A stretch of 64,000 nucleotides of DNA, from contig NC_014844.1 of assembly GCF_000176915.2 (NCBI RefSeq), forward strand, positions 1,054,001 to 1,118,000, read 5' to 3'. Below the pieces are notes generated by a model. That model was given only the letters and a program-made list of their open reading frames with translations, was not told the origin of the DNA and did not search any database. Below, piece after piece: positions 34,354 through 43,121 of this stretch. Position 1 is the first letter of the stretch. Each line of letters begins with the position of its first letter. This stretch comes from Pseudodesulfovibrio aespoeensis Aspo-2 (GTDB lineage Bacteria; Desulfobacterota; Desulfovibrionia; Desulfovibrionales; Desulfovibrionaceae). The position numbers were made by a program, and so were the translations under genes.

Positions 34354-35202
34354 TCACACCTCTATCAAAATATTGTCTATAAGTCTTGCCTTGCCCATGC
34401 CCACGGCGACAGCGGCCAGCACAGGGCCGGTCACGGCACCCACCGGGGTAATGTCGTCCGGGTCGACCAGCTCGATGTAGTCGATCTTGCCCATGGGCAG
34501 GGTGGCGGCGAATTCGTCACGCAAAAACCGCTTGGCGACCTCGGGATCGCGCTCGCCCTTGTGCAGCATTTCGGCCAGCTTCACAAGCCCCTGGCGGATG
34601 GCCGGGGCAGCGGCGCGCTCCGTCGGCGTGAGGTAGGCGTTGCGCGAGCTGAGGGCCAGGCCGTCGTCCTCGCGCACGATGTCGTGGCCGACCATGGTCA
34701 CCGGGATGTTCAGGTCGCGGACCATGCGTTGCAGGATGGCCAACTGCTGCCAGTCCTTGCGGCCAAAGACCGCCACCTCGGGCTGGGCGAGCATGAAGAG
34801 CTTGTTGACCACCGTGCATACCCCCCGGAAATGACCGGGCCGTCTGGCCCCGCACAGGTGGCGGCCAAGGTCGGGCACGTCTATCCAGGTGGCGTGGTCG
34901 GGCGCGTACATGGCCGACGGTTTGGGCATGAAGAGCAGGTCTGTCCCGCACGCCTCAGCCTTGGCCCTGTCGCCTTCGGGGTCGTGGGGGTATTTGTCCA
35001 GATCCTCGCCCGGACCGAACTGGGCGGGGTTCAGGAAGATGGAGGTCACGAGCCGGTCGCACAGGGTGCGGGCGTGGCGCATGAGCGCCATGTGGCCGTC
35101 ATGCAGATAGCCCATGGTCGGCACAAGGCCGGTGCGCAGGCCCTGGCGTCGCCAGGCGAGGCATTGTTGTTGGAGTTCTTGCGGGTCGGTGATGATGTTC
35201 AT
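34354..35202 (-). CDS. panC: Pantothenate synthetase
   Basis: A 282-residue ligase joining pantoate and beta-alanine with ATP. Motifs: LVPTMGYLHDGHMALM (HIGH-like), TSIFLNPAQFGPGEDLDKYP and LALSSRNAYLTPTER (KMSKS-like region). Standard length. It is first in the panC-panD-metK operon and divergent from the GGDEF/TPR gene; the 195-base gap between them has no recognisable operator. panB is not in the window. Confidence 0.96.
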   Translation of the reverse strand: MNIITDPQELQQQCLAWRRQGLRTGLVPTMGYLHDGHMALMRHARTLCDRLVTSIFLNPAQFGPGEDLDKYPHDPEGDRAKAEACGTDLLFMPKPSAMYAPDHATWIDVPDLGRHLCGARRPGHFRGVCTVVNKLFMLAQPEVAVFGRKDWQQLAILQRMVRDLNIPVTMVGHDIVREDDGLALSSRNAYLTPTERAAAPAIRQGLVKLAEMLHKGERDPEVAKRFLRDEFAATLPMGKIDYIELVDPDDITPVGAVTGPVLAAVAVGMGKARLIDNILIEV

Positions 35203-35397
35203 GATCTCATGCTGCTAGCACGGCAGCTGTCGGCCTAGCTATGACTATTCGGATGAAATGTCAATATCCAAATGTATTGATATAGTCCTCGCGCCCTTTG
35301 TGCGCAGCGGGGTCGGGGGTGGGGCGGGATGTGTCGGATCGTGCCGGGGCAAACTTTTATTTGAGTAAAACAAGCGTGCGTTGTAAGCTCCCGGATT

Positions 35398-37857
35398 ATG
35401 AGGACGATAAAAGACATTTTCGCGGACGGGAGCCTGTCGTTCACTCCTCAGGAGCTGATCGACTTCGAGCATACGATCAAGGATTGCATTGCCGAGTTTC
35501 TTCCCTTCAGTTCGTACAGCCTGTTCTTCCCCAGGCAGGAGGCGGAAGGCCCGATCCCTGAGCCCGAGTTCCGGCGTGACGATGGCGAGCTGATCCTGCC
35601 GCTGGTCTTCCAGGGCCGGATGCTCTGCTATTTCATCGCCAAGGGCGTGAAGCTCAAGGCACCGTCCGTGGCCCCGCGCTACATCATGGCCCTGGCCTCC
35701 GCCGTGCTGGAAAAGCTCGCCCTGTACAAGAAAAGCGTCACCGATCCGCTGACCGGGCTCTTCACCCGCGACTATTTCGTGGCCGAGCTCATGAAGGCCA
35801 TCGATCAGGTGCAGGGATGTCTGGCCACCGGCAACTGCCGGGCCGGGGCCGCCGCGCGCAACGGAACCGTGGTGCAGGGTGTGGTCGGCACGCCCGTCTG
35901 CGAGGTCGAGCAGGTCTTTTCCGGCACTCTTGGCGTGCTCTATGTCGATCTCGACAACTTTCTCTGGATCAATGAACACTACGGCTACCTCATCGGCGAC
36001 GACATTGTGGCCGAGGTGGGCCGCCTGCTCGATCTGGTCTGCCCCAAGTACACCACGGTCTCGCGGCTGGCCAACGACAAGTTCGCCGTACTCGTTCCCG
36101 ACGCCAAGCCGCGCGCCTGCTTCCAGCTTTCCGAGGTCATCCGCTCGGGCATCGGCAAGCTCTCCTTTGTGGACGACATCACCAACGACATCATCACCGT
36201 GACCACCAGCGTGGGTTTCGTCAACTATCCCCAGGGGCTTGAGGGCGGCCAGTTCCGCCGCGCCCCCTCGGAGCAGGCGCGGATGCTCGTGCGCAAGGCG
36301 CGCAAGAGCGTGAGCGTGGCCAAGGACCTGGGCCGCAACCGGGTCTTCAGCTATGCCGACATCCTGGCCAAGGGCGGGCGCGTGCTCGAAGCCTTGCCCA
36401 TGAACCGCGTGGTCGTCAGTCTCGGCGAATCGTCCGGGGCCAAGGTCGGCCTGCGTTTCCTGGTGCGCGCCCCCAAGGCCTCCCAGTCCGGCGCGGAACC
36501 CGCTGTCCAGGCAGGGCGCTCCCCGGCCATGTTCAAGGCCGAGGTGGTCCTGGTCGAGGTGCAGAGCGAAACCGCGGTGGCCGAAATCCTCCACCTGGGC
36601 GACGCCAGTTGGAACGTGAAGCCCGGCGACCTGCTCAAGCTCGTCACAGGCGATGAGCCCCATTTCAGCGACCGGCCCGGAGTGTCGGTTCCGGGCGCGC
36701 CGCCGCGCAAGGACGCGGCTACCAGACTCGTCAGCTACAGCGATTTCGTGGCCACTCTGGCAACGGCGCGGCTCAAGCCCGAAACCTTCGGCCTGTCCCT
36801 CATCCGCGTGCTCGATCAGCCCGCCGATGCCGATGCAGCGTATCAGGAGGCCATGGATCAATTGGTGGCCGATGTGGCCGGGCTGGCGCGCGGCGGCTTT
36901 GGCGAGGGCGCGTTCGGGGGCCGTTACGGACTCAACGGCATGATCTTTTTCCAGGAGGGCGTGGACGGGCCGACCCTGCGCGCCCGGTCCCTCGAAATCG
37001 CCAAGCTGGCGGCAGACACCCTGGGCGTGTCGGTCTCCATCGGCTCGGCCTGCCATCCCTTTCTCAATTTTGACCGCGCGGACATTCTCGAAAACTGCCG
37101 CAAGGCCTTGGAGCACGCCCTGTTGCTTCCGGAGCCGCGAGTGGCCGTGTTCGATTCCATCTCCCTCAACCTCGCTGCGGATCGCCGGTTCATGGACGGC
37201 GACATCTACGGGGCCATTGAGGAGTTCAAGCTCGCGCTCCTGGACGACGAGCACAACCTTCTGGCCCGCAACTCGCTCGGCATCTGCTACGCCCAGCTTG
37301 GCCGGTTCGAGGACGCCCGCCGACAGTTCGAGCAGGTCTCGGCCATTGACAAGAAGGATGTCCTGGCCCTGTACAATCTCGGCTGGGCCAACCACCGCCT
37401 GGGTGATCTCAAGAAGGCCGAACAGGCGTATCGTCAGTGCCTCAAGGCTGACCCCGGCCATGTCTACGCCCTGATGCGGCTTGGTTCCATCAGCGAGCAG
37501 GCAGGGCATCTCAAGAAGGCGGCCAACCATTACAAAAAAGCCGCTGCCCAGCCCGGCGGCGAGCGCATGGTGCTCAGGCCGCTGGCCCGCATCGCCTACA
37601 GGCAGGGCGACATCGACGCCACCCGCGAATACCTGCATCTCGCCCTCAATGCCGACCACAACGATCATCAGGCCATGCACATGCTGGCCCGGCTCTACCT
37701 CGACCAGGGGGAGGACCCCCAGATCGCCGAGGTGCTGGCCCGGCAGTCGTCGGCCCTGTCGCCGGACAAGGACGTGTATTGGGAGACGCTTGTGGAGGCC
37801 CTTGAGGCCCAGGGCAAGGTTGAAGAAGCGGTGAAGGTGGCGGCGCGGGCCGGGTAG
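35398..37857 (+). CDS. Double degenerate GGDEF / TPR protein
   Basis: An 819-residue soluble protein. Residues about 1-105 form an N-terminal domain of unknown type. A GGDEF-like domain follows (about 112-345: SVTDPLTGLFTRDYF, LYVDLDNFLWINEHYGYLIGDD), but the signature is RLANDKFAVLV, so the GGDEF loop is lost. A second, more divergent copy spans about 435-595 (FGGRYGLNGMIFF, VSVSIGSACHPF). The C-terminal third holds at least five TPRs (about 600-800: LLARNSLGICYAQLGRFEDARRQF). Both cyclase sites look inactive, so it is probably a nucleotide-sensing or scaffolding protein. A strong terminator follows. Confidence 0.85.
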   Translation: MRTIKDIFADGSLSFTPQELIDFEHTIKDCIAEFLPFSSYSLFFPRQEAEGPIPEPEFRRDDGELILPLVFQGRMLCYFIAKGVKLKAPSVAPRYIMALASAVLEKLALYKKSVTDPLTGLFTRDYFVAELMKAIDQVQGCLATGNCRAGAAARNGTVVQGVVGTPVCEVEQVFSGTLGVLYVDLDNFLWINEHYGYLIGDDIVAEVGRLLDLVCPKYTTVSRLANDKFAVLVPDAKPRACFQLSEVIRSGIGKLSFVDDITNDIITVTTSVGFVNYPQGLEGGQFRRAPSEQARMLVRKARKSVSVAKDLGRNRVFSYADILAKGGRVLEALPMNRVVVSLGESSGAKVGLRFLVRAPKASQSGAEPAVQAGRSPAMFKAEVVLVEVQSETAVAEILHLGDASWNVKPGDLLKLVTGDEPHFSDRPGVSVPGAPPRKDAATRLVSYSDFVATLATARLKPETFGLSLIRVLDQPADADAAYQEAMDQLVADVAGLARGGFGEGAFGGRYGLNGMIFFQEGVDGPTLRARSLEIAKLAADTLGVSVSIGSACHPFLNFDRADILENCRKALEHALLLPEPRVAVFDSISLNLAADRRFMDGDIYGAIEEFKLALLDDEHNLLARNSLGICYAQLGRFEDARRQFEQVSAIDKKDVLALYNLGWANHRLGDLKKAEQAYRQCLKADPGHVYALMRLGSISEQAGHLKKAANHYKKAAAQPGGERMVLRPLARIAYRQGDIDATREYLHLALNADHNDHQAMHMLARLYLDQGEDPQIAEVLARQSSALSPDKDVYWETLVEALEAQGKVEEAVKVAARAG

Positions 37858-37892
37858 ATATTTGGGATTTGACTGGGTTTGGGAGGAGGGTT

Positions 37893-37932
37893 CCCCCTGC
37901 GCCATTGGGTGCGCGGGGGGATTCTTTTTTTT
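37893..37932 (+). terminator. Rho-independent terminator of the GGDEF/TPR gene
   Basis: CCCCCTGCGC pairs with GCGCGGGGG (one bulged T), followed by ATTCTTTTTTTT. It ends just before the convergent small coiled-coil gene. Confidence 0.88.
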
Positions 37933-37942
37933 GGGTATGTTT

Positions 37943-38185
37943 TTACTTGCCCGTGCTCCCTGATTCGGTGCTGCCGCTCGCGATTTCAACGATTTTGTCG
38001 AGGGCCTTGCCACGATCCTGGGCGAGTTTTTTCCACTTGCGTTTCTCGTTTTTGAGGGCCTCGATGGTGTGCAGCAGGTTCTGGATGGTCTGGGCGGGGT
38101 AGCCGTGCGTTGCACGGCTCCCCCGACGAATTTCCTCGTCATTATGCTGCCGAATGGCAACGATCTGATTGGCGTCCAATATCAT
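37943..38185 (-). CDS. Small charged coiled-coil protein downstream of nrdD
   Basis: An 80-residue acidic/basic protein, helical by pattern in the middle (TIQNLLHTIEALKNEKRKWKKLAQDRGKALDKIVEIA), with no signal peptide or cysteines. It starts 22 bases after the nrdD stop with a GAGGAC site, so it is probably cotranscribed under the same riboswitch. I do not recognise the family. It is not the NrdG activase, which is larger and has a radical-SAM CxxxCxxC motif. Confidence 0.7.
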   Translation of the reverse strand: MILDANQIVAIRQHNDEEIRRGSRATHGYPAQTIQNLLHTIEALKNEKRKWKKLAQDRGKALDKIVEIASGSTESGSTGK

Positions 38186-38207
38186 CTGACGGATGTCCTC
38201 AAAAGGG

Positions 38208-40268
38208 TCAGGCGGTGCAGAATGTCTCCTGGGAGAATTCCACCCGGTCCTTGTATTCTTCCTGTTTGCCCTTGTTCCAGCGGCCCACGGGTCTATAGTA
38301 GCCCACCACGCGGGTGTAGACTTCGGTGTCCCTGTCGCAGGTCGGGCAGGTGAAGTGCTCGCCGTAGATATACCCGTGGTCGTCGCATACCGAGAAGGTC
38401 GGGGTGACCGAGATGTATGGAATCTTGGTCTTGCTCATGGCCTTGAGCAGGAAGTTCTTGACGCTTTCCTCATCGGGTGCGGCCTCGCCCAGGAAGGTGT
38501 GGAAGACAGTTCCTCCGTTGTAGAGGGGCTGCAGTTCGTTCTGGTGCTCCAGGGCGAAGAAGACATCCTGGCTGGCTCCCACGGGCAGCAGGGTCGAGTT
38601 GGTGTAGTATGGCACCTCGCCGCCCGAGGTGTGGATGTCGGCGTAGAGCTCCCTGTCGATCTTGGCCAGCCGGTAGCATGTTCCTTCGCCCGGCGTGGCT
38701 TCCAGGTTGTACAGGTTTCCGGTCTCTTCCTGAAACCTGACCACCAGCCTGCGCAGATGGTTGAGGGTGCGCTGCATGAGGCTCAGGCCCGAAGGCGTCT
38801 CCATCCCTTTGCCAAGCAGGTTGACGCAGGCCTCGTGCCCGCCGATGAGGCCGATGGTGGAGAAGTGCCCCTTGAAGCCGTTCTTCAGGTAGCGGCGGGA
38901 GTAGGGAAACATCCCGGCCTCAAGATTTTTCTCCACGATCTTGCGCTTGAATTCCAGGGACTCCATGGCCAGCTCCGCGTATTCGGAAAGCAGCTCAAAG
39001 AAGTCCTCCTCGTTGTGGGCCAGGTAGGCGAGCTTGGGCAGGTTCAGGGTGACCACGCCGACAGAGCCGGTCAGATCGCCCGCGCCGAAAAGGCCGCCGG
39101 TCTTCTTGCGGATTTCCCGAAGATCCATCTGGAGTCGGCAGCACATGGAGCGCACGTCCTCGGGGTTGAGGTCGGAATTGATGAAGTTCTGGAAATAGGG
39201 TGCGCCATATTTGGCGGTCATCTTGAGCAGCAGCTTGCCGACTTCCGACTCCCAGGGAAAATCCTTGGTCACGTTGTATGTCGGGATGGGGAAGGAGAAG
39301 ATGCGGCCAGCAGCGTCACCTTCGAGCATGACTTCAAGAAAGGCCCGGTTGATCAGAGCCATTTCAAGGGCATACTCGCCGTAGGTCGAATCCAGCAGCT
39401 TGCCGCCGAGGATGACGGCCTCGCCTGCGATGTGGGCCGGGGGCACGACGTCAAAGGTGAAGTTGGTGAACGGGCTCTGCCCGCCCCAGCGCGAGGTGGC
39501 GTTCAGGTTGAACAGCAGCTTTTGCACCTGCTGCTTGACCGCTGCATAGTCCAGCCCGTCGTGCCGGACAAAGGGCGCGAGATAGGTGTCCACATTGTTG
39601 AATGCCTGGGCGCCCGCCCATTCGTTTTGCAGGGTGCCCAGGAAATTGACGATCTGTCCGCACGCGGCATCGAAATGCTTGGCCGGGGTGGACGAGCAGC
39701 GATCGCGCAGGTTGAACCCTTCAAGCAGCAGATCGCGCAGGCTCCAGCCCGAGCAATATCCCGCCAGCCCAAAGGACAGGTCGTGAATGTGAAAGTACCC
39801 GTGGTTGTGGGCCATGCGCACTTCCTCGGGATACTTCTCCAGAACGTAGCGGGCCTGCACCGAGCCTGCCATGTGCAGAATCAGCCCCTGGAAGGAGTGG
39901 ACCATGTTCGAGTTTTCGCTGACACGCCAGTCGAGATTGTCGAGGTAGCTCTCGGTGACGCCCACGATATCCATGAATGATTGGTCCTGGGTGCGCAGTT
40001 CGCGCCGCTTTTCCCGGTAGAGGATGTACCGTTCGGCCACCTTGTACAGGCGCGCTTCCATGAGCACCTGCTGCACCATGTCCTGGACCTGCTCCTGCTC
40101 CGGGGTGTCCATGTCCGCGAGCTTGGCCTCGACCTTTCCGGCGAGCCTGTCGGCCAGCATCGGATCCTTGATGCCGCTTCCCTTGAGCGCCTTGAAGATG
40201 GCGACCCCTATGCGTTTGGTGGACCAGGTCTCGATGCGCCCGTCGCGTTTGATGATTTGAGTCGGCAT
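38208..40268 (-). CDS. nrdD: Anaerobic (class III) ribonucleoside-triphosphate reductase
   Basis: A 686-residue glycyl-radical enzyme reducing ribonucleotides without oxygen. An N-terminal ATP-cone (MPTQIIKRDGRIETWSTKR, about 1-95) gives allosteric control. The catalytic barrel includes GYCSGWSLRDLL, SRWGGQSPFTNFTFD and GGHEACVNLLGKGM. Near the C-terminus, FTCPTCDRD supplies zinc-ligand cysteines and RVVGYYRPVGRWNKGKQEE holds the glycyl-radical glycine. The frame extends to an ATG at 40343 with AGGG upstream, adding 25 residues with a CPVC motif; I prefer 40268 because the ATP-cone begins there. No nrdG is adjacent. A cobalamin riboswitch lies in its leader. Confidence 0.94.
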   Translation of the reverse strand: MPTQIIKRDGRIETWSTKRIGVAIFKALKGSGIKDPMLADRLAGKVEAKLADMDTPEQEQVQDMVQQVLMEARLYKVAERYILYREKRRELRTQDQSFMDIVGVTESYLDNLDWRVSENSNMVHSFQGLILHMAGSVQARYVLEKYPEEVRMAHNHGYFHIHDLSFGLAGYCSGWSLRDLLLEGFNLRDRCSSTPAKHFDAACGQIVNFLGTLQNEWAGAQAFNNVDTYLAPFVRHDGLDYAAVKQQVQKLLFNLNATSRWGGQSPFTNFTFDVVPPAHIAGEAVILGGKLLDSTYGEYALEMALINRAFLEVMLEGDAAGRIFSFPIPTYNVTKDFPWESEVGKLLLKMTAKYGAPYFQNFINSDLNPEDVRSMCCRLQMDLREIRKKTGGLFGAGDLTGSVGVVTLNLPKLAYLAHNEEDFFELLSEYAELAMESLEFKRKIVEKNLEAGMFPYSRRYLKNGFKGHFSTIGLIGGHEACVNLLGKGMETPSGLSLMQRTLNHLRRLVVRFQEETGNLYNLEATPGEGTCYRLAKIDRELYADIHTSGGEVPYYTNSTLLPVGASQDVFFALEHQNELQPLYNGGTVFHTFLGEAAPDEESVKNFLLKAMSKTKIPYISVTPTFSVCDDHGYIYGEHFTCPTCDRDTEVYTRVVGYYRPVGRWNKGKQEEYKDRVEFSQETFCTA

Positions 40269-40454
40269 GATCGTCTCTTGGCAGACAGGGCAACGGGGCA
40301 ACCGGTCGTCCTTCCGATGCGCGTGGGGCATGGGTGTCTGCATGGTCGCCCTTGACGGCGGGACAGCGGCGGAACCGCAGTCGCCGGGCGACGTTGGGAT
40401 GGAGTGTTTTCACAGTCCGGATGCGGGGTCCGCGCACCACATCAGGAGAGGAAT

Positions 40455-40622
40455 AGCTTCAGGCCGGTCTTCTGGCTCTCCCCACCCGGTTCCGCCTTCC
40501 CACCCCAGTGGGGCAGTGGCGTGTTGGAAACGGGCGCATAGGGGGATCACAGCGGCGGGACCGCTCCGGTTTTGCACCGGATTCCCGATTATGGCCTTGC
40601 GGCCACCTGAAGAACATCGTGA
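40455..40622 (-). promoter_or_regulatory. Cobalamin (B12) riboswitch upstream of nrdD
   Basis: Read on the minus strand, the hallmark conserved blocks of the adenosylcobalamin aptamer appear in order: AATCCGGTGCAAAACCGG, AGCGGTCCCGCCGCTGTGA, a GCCACTGCCCC...GGGGTGGGAAGGCGG segment, and the terminal GAGCCAGAAGACCGGCC (B12-box). It lies about 110-190 bases upstream of nrdD. Known B12 riboswitches repress when cobalamin is abundant, so nrdD should be expressed when B12 is scarce. Confidence 0.9.
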
Positions 40623-40874
40623 CAAGAGAAAATCTAGACCATGCTTCCGGAGAGCGCAAGCGGGTTGTCTCTGTTTTTTTGAAATCCGTGAATGTGTCGT
40701 GATTGGCAGGGTGGGATTTTCTTGATGGTGTGGATGAATGACGGCGGGGGAAATGCGTCGGCAACCAAGCCGTCATTCCCCGCGAATCACATCGCCCACC
40801 GCCATTTTCTGGCTGAGGAAATCCACCATGGCGAATCGCGGGGCAAAGACCGGTTCGCGGTCAACCAAGTCGGT

Positions 40875-41039
40875 TCATTGCAGCAGGAAGGCGAGGATCT
40901 CGCAGGCGAGAAGGCTGTTGGCCGCCTGACCGCCAGTGGCCGTGGTGGGAATGATGTCGGAGGCGCATCCTTCGGCGAGGCGCTTCGTGGCCGGACCGTT
41001 GAAGGAGTTGCCGAGAAACGATGGCAAAAACCCCGGCCA
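40875..41039 (-). pseudogene. C-terminal protein fragment, possibly E1-like
   Basis: A 54-codon open stretch ends in TGA at 40875 and has protein-like composition: FLGNSFNGPATKRL, then CASDIIPTTATGGQAANSLL and ACEILAFLLQ. The IIPTTATGGQAA pattern resembles the C-terminal part of ThiF/MoeB-type E1-like enzymes, but this is a weak visual match. There is no start codon and the upstream side is occupied by the IS5-type fragment, so it is at best a remnant. It could also be chance. Confidence 0.35.
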
Positions 41040-41130
41040 TTGGCGGGACAAAGGCGTATGGGAAAGAGTGCTGGAAACCTTGATAGATGAGCCAGGTTAT
41101 GCTTGGCTGATGATCGATGCCAGCCAGTGC
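41038..41130 (+). mobile_element. IS5-family transposase fragment
   Basis: About 31 codons read HWRDKGVWERVLETLIDEPG then YAWLMIDASQC. This strongly recalls the conserved region before the first catalytic Asp (LMIDAS) of IS5/IS427-type DDE transposases. Both ends are missing; no terminal inverted repeats are seen. The open frame continues upstream to 40936 without similarity that I recognise. It lies between the nrdD leader and pgm. Confidence 0.5.
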
Positions 41131-41139
41131 ATTTGGCTT

Positions 41140-42810
41140 TTACCGCCGGAGGCATTCCAACACGCCTGCCTTGTGGAAGGCGGCGGCGACGATGGCTTGG
41201 GCTTCCTGTTGTATGGTGCGCAGGTGGTCGGTGTTTATGAAGGATTCCGCGTATATCTTGTAGATGTTTTCAGTGCCTGAGGGTCGGGCGGCGAACCAGC
41301 CGTTTTCGGTGGTGACTTTGAGCCCGCCGATGGGGGCGTTGTTTCCGGGTGCGCGGGTGAGTTTGGCGCGGATGGGTTCTCCGGCGAGGGTGTCGGCTGT
41401 GACCATATCCGGGGAGAGGCAGCAGAAGGCGGCTTTTTGTGCGGGCGAGGCAGGGGCGTCCATGCGTTGGTAGATGGGCGCGCCGTGTTCGGCTTCAAGG
41501 TCGCGGTAGAGTTCGCCGGGATCGCGTCCGGTGCTGGCGGTGATTTCCGCAGCGAGCAGGTCCATGATGATGCCGTCCTTGTCGGTGGTCCAGACGGTGC
41601 CGTTGCGGCGCAGGAAGCTGGCCCCGGCTGATTCCTCGCCGCCGAAGCCGCAGGAGCCGTCGAGGAGGCCCTCGACGAACCATTTGAAGCCGACGGGCAC
41701 CTCGTGCAGTCGGCGGCCCAGTGTGGCGGCCACGCGGTCGATCATGGAGCTTGAGACCAGGGTTTTGCCCACAGCGGCCTGGGCGGGCCAGTCGGGCCGG
41801 TGGGTAAAGAGGTACTGGATGGCCACGGCCAGATAGTGGTTGGGGTTGAGCAGGCCGGAGCTTTTGGTGACGATGCCGTGGCGGTCGTAGTCCGGGTCGT
41901 TGCCAAAGGCGATGTCGTAGTCGTCCTTGTGGCGGATGAGCGAGGTCATGGCCCATGGCGACGAGCAGTCCATGCGGATCTTGCCGTCCCAGTCCACGGT
42001 CATGAAGGCGAAGGAGGGATCCACGACCGGGTTGGTGATAGTCAGGTCAAGATCGTACATGTCGGCCATGGGTTCCCAGTAGGCGATGCCCGAGCCGCCC
42101 ATGGGGTCCACGCCGATCTTGAGGCGGGCGTTGCGGATGATGTCGAGATCGACCACGTTGCGCAGGTCGGTGATGTAGGGGGTGATGTAGTCGTGGTGCT
42201 CCACGACGGGGTCTTTCAGGGCGCGGGCGTAGGGGATGCGGTTGACGCCCCTGAGCCCGTTTTTGAGCAGTTCGTTGGCCCGATCCTGGATGGCCCTGGT
42301 GGTTCCGGTGTCTGCCGGGCCGCCCTCGGGCGGGTTGTATTTGTAGCCGCCGTCGCGCGGCGGGTTGTGGGACGGGGTGATGACCACGCCGTCGGCCAGT
42401 CCGCTGGTGCGCCCTTTGTTCCAGGTGAGGATGGCGTGGGAGACCACCGGGGTGGGGGTGTAGCCCAGGCCGCGCTGGATGCGTACCCTGACCCTGTTGG
42501 CGGCGAACACTTCGAGCGCGGTGGCCAGGGCGGGCTCGCTCAGGGCGTGGGTGTCCATGCCCAGATGGAGCGGGCCGTCGATGCCCTGGGCTGCGCGGTG
42601 TTCGCACACGGCCTGGGTCACGGCCAGGATGTGGTCCTCGTTGAAACTGCCGTCGAGCGACGAGCCGCGATGCCCTGAGGTGCCGAAGCTGACTTTGCAG
42701 GCCGGGTCCGCCGGGTCGGGCCTGGTCTGGTAGTAGGCGGCCACCAGCCGGGGGATGTTGACGAGGATGTCCCTGGGCGCCGGTCGCCCGGCCAGTTCGT
42801 GCAGCGGCAT
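41140..42810 (-). CDS. pgm: Phosphoglucomutase (alpha-D-glucose specific)
   Basis: A 556-residue alpha-phosphohexomutase interconverting glucose 1- and 6-phosphate. Motifs in order: [11 protein letters not shown], the phosphoserine loop [16 protein letters not shown], the metal-binding [10 protein letters not shown], sugar-binding [10 protein letters not shown], and phosphate-binding [12 protein letters not shown]. Length equals the Pgm subfamily (about 546-560). The frame is open 57 codons upstream, but the ATG at 42810 has GGAGAG nearby and gives the usual N-terminus. The 311 bases to the divergent chemoreceptor contain no gene. Confidence 0.95.
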   Translation of the reverse strand: MPLHELAGRPAPRDILVNIPRLVAAYYQTRPDPADPACKVSFGTSGHRGSSLDGSFNEDHILAVTQAVCEHRAAQGIDGPLHLGMDTHALSEPALATALEVFAANRVRVRIQRGLGYTPTPVVSHAILTWNKGRTSGLADGVVITPSHNPPRDGGYKYNPPEGGPADTGTTRAIQDRANELLKNGLRGVNRIPYARALKDPVVEHHDYITPYITDLRNVVDLDIIRNARLKIGVDPMGGSGIAYWEPMADMYDLDLTITNPVVDPSFAFMTVDWDGKIRMDCSSPWAMTSLIRHKDDYDIAFGNDPDYDRHGIVTKSSGLLNPNHYLAVAIQYLFTHRPDWPAQAAVGKTLVSSSMIDRVAATLGRRLHEVPVGFKWFVEGLLDGSCGFGGEESAGASFLRRNGTVWTTDKDGIIMDLLAAEITASTGRDPGELYRDLEAEHGAPIYQRMDAPASPAQKAAFCCLSPDMVTADTLAGEPIRAKLTRAPGNNAPIGGLKVTTENGWFAARPSGTENIYKIYAESFINTDHLRTIQQEAQAIVAAAFHKAGVLECLRR

Positions 42811-43121
42811 GAGCTCTCTCCTTCTTTGGTCTGCTCCGGCGGTTGACCGGAATCCACGCATGCCATCCCATAGCACCAATCCGCTGGGTCTGTCATGATC
42901 CCGTGTGATAAAATGATAAAGATAACCATTTCTGGATGAAAATTTATAAAAGGGTTGTTTTGCCGGAGATGGCATTGGCATATGGTGTTGTCTGAAGCTT
43001 GCACGCGTGTGCTGATTGATTGGTCATTCAGGCTCGGGGAGGCGTGTTCAAGCGTGTTGGCAGGGAGTCGGAGTTGGCCGCTCCCGCCAAGTGTTCGTGA
43101 ATGAGCAAAGGAGTATTCCCG

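Noticed and set aside
35245-38160. A 971-codon open frame antisense to the GGDEF/TPR gene
   Set aside because: Same GC-driven artefact; biased composition, no start context, and the sense gene has clear domains.
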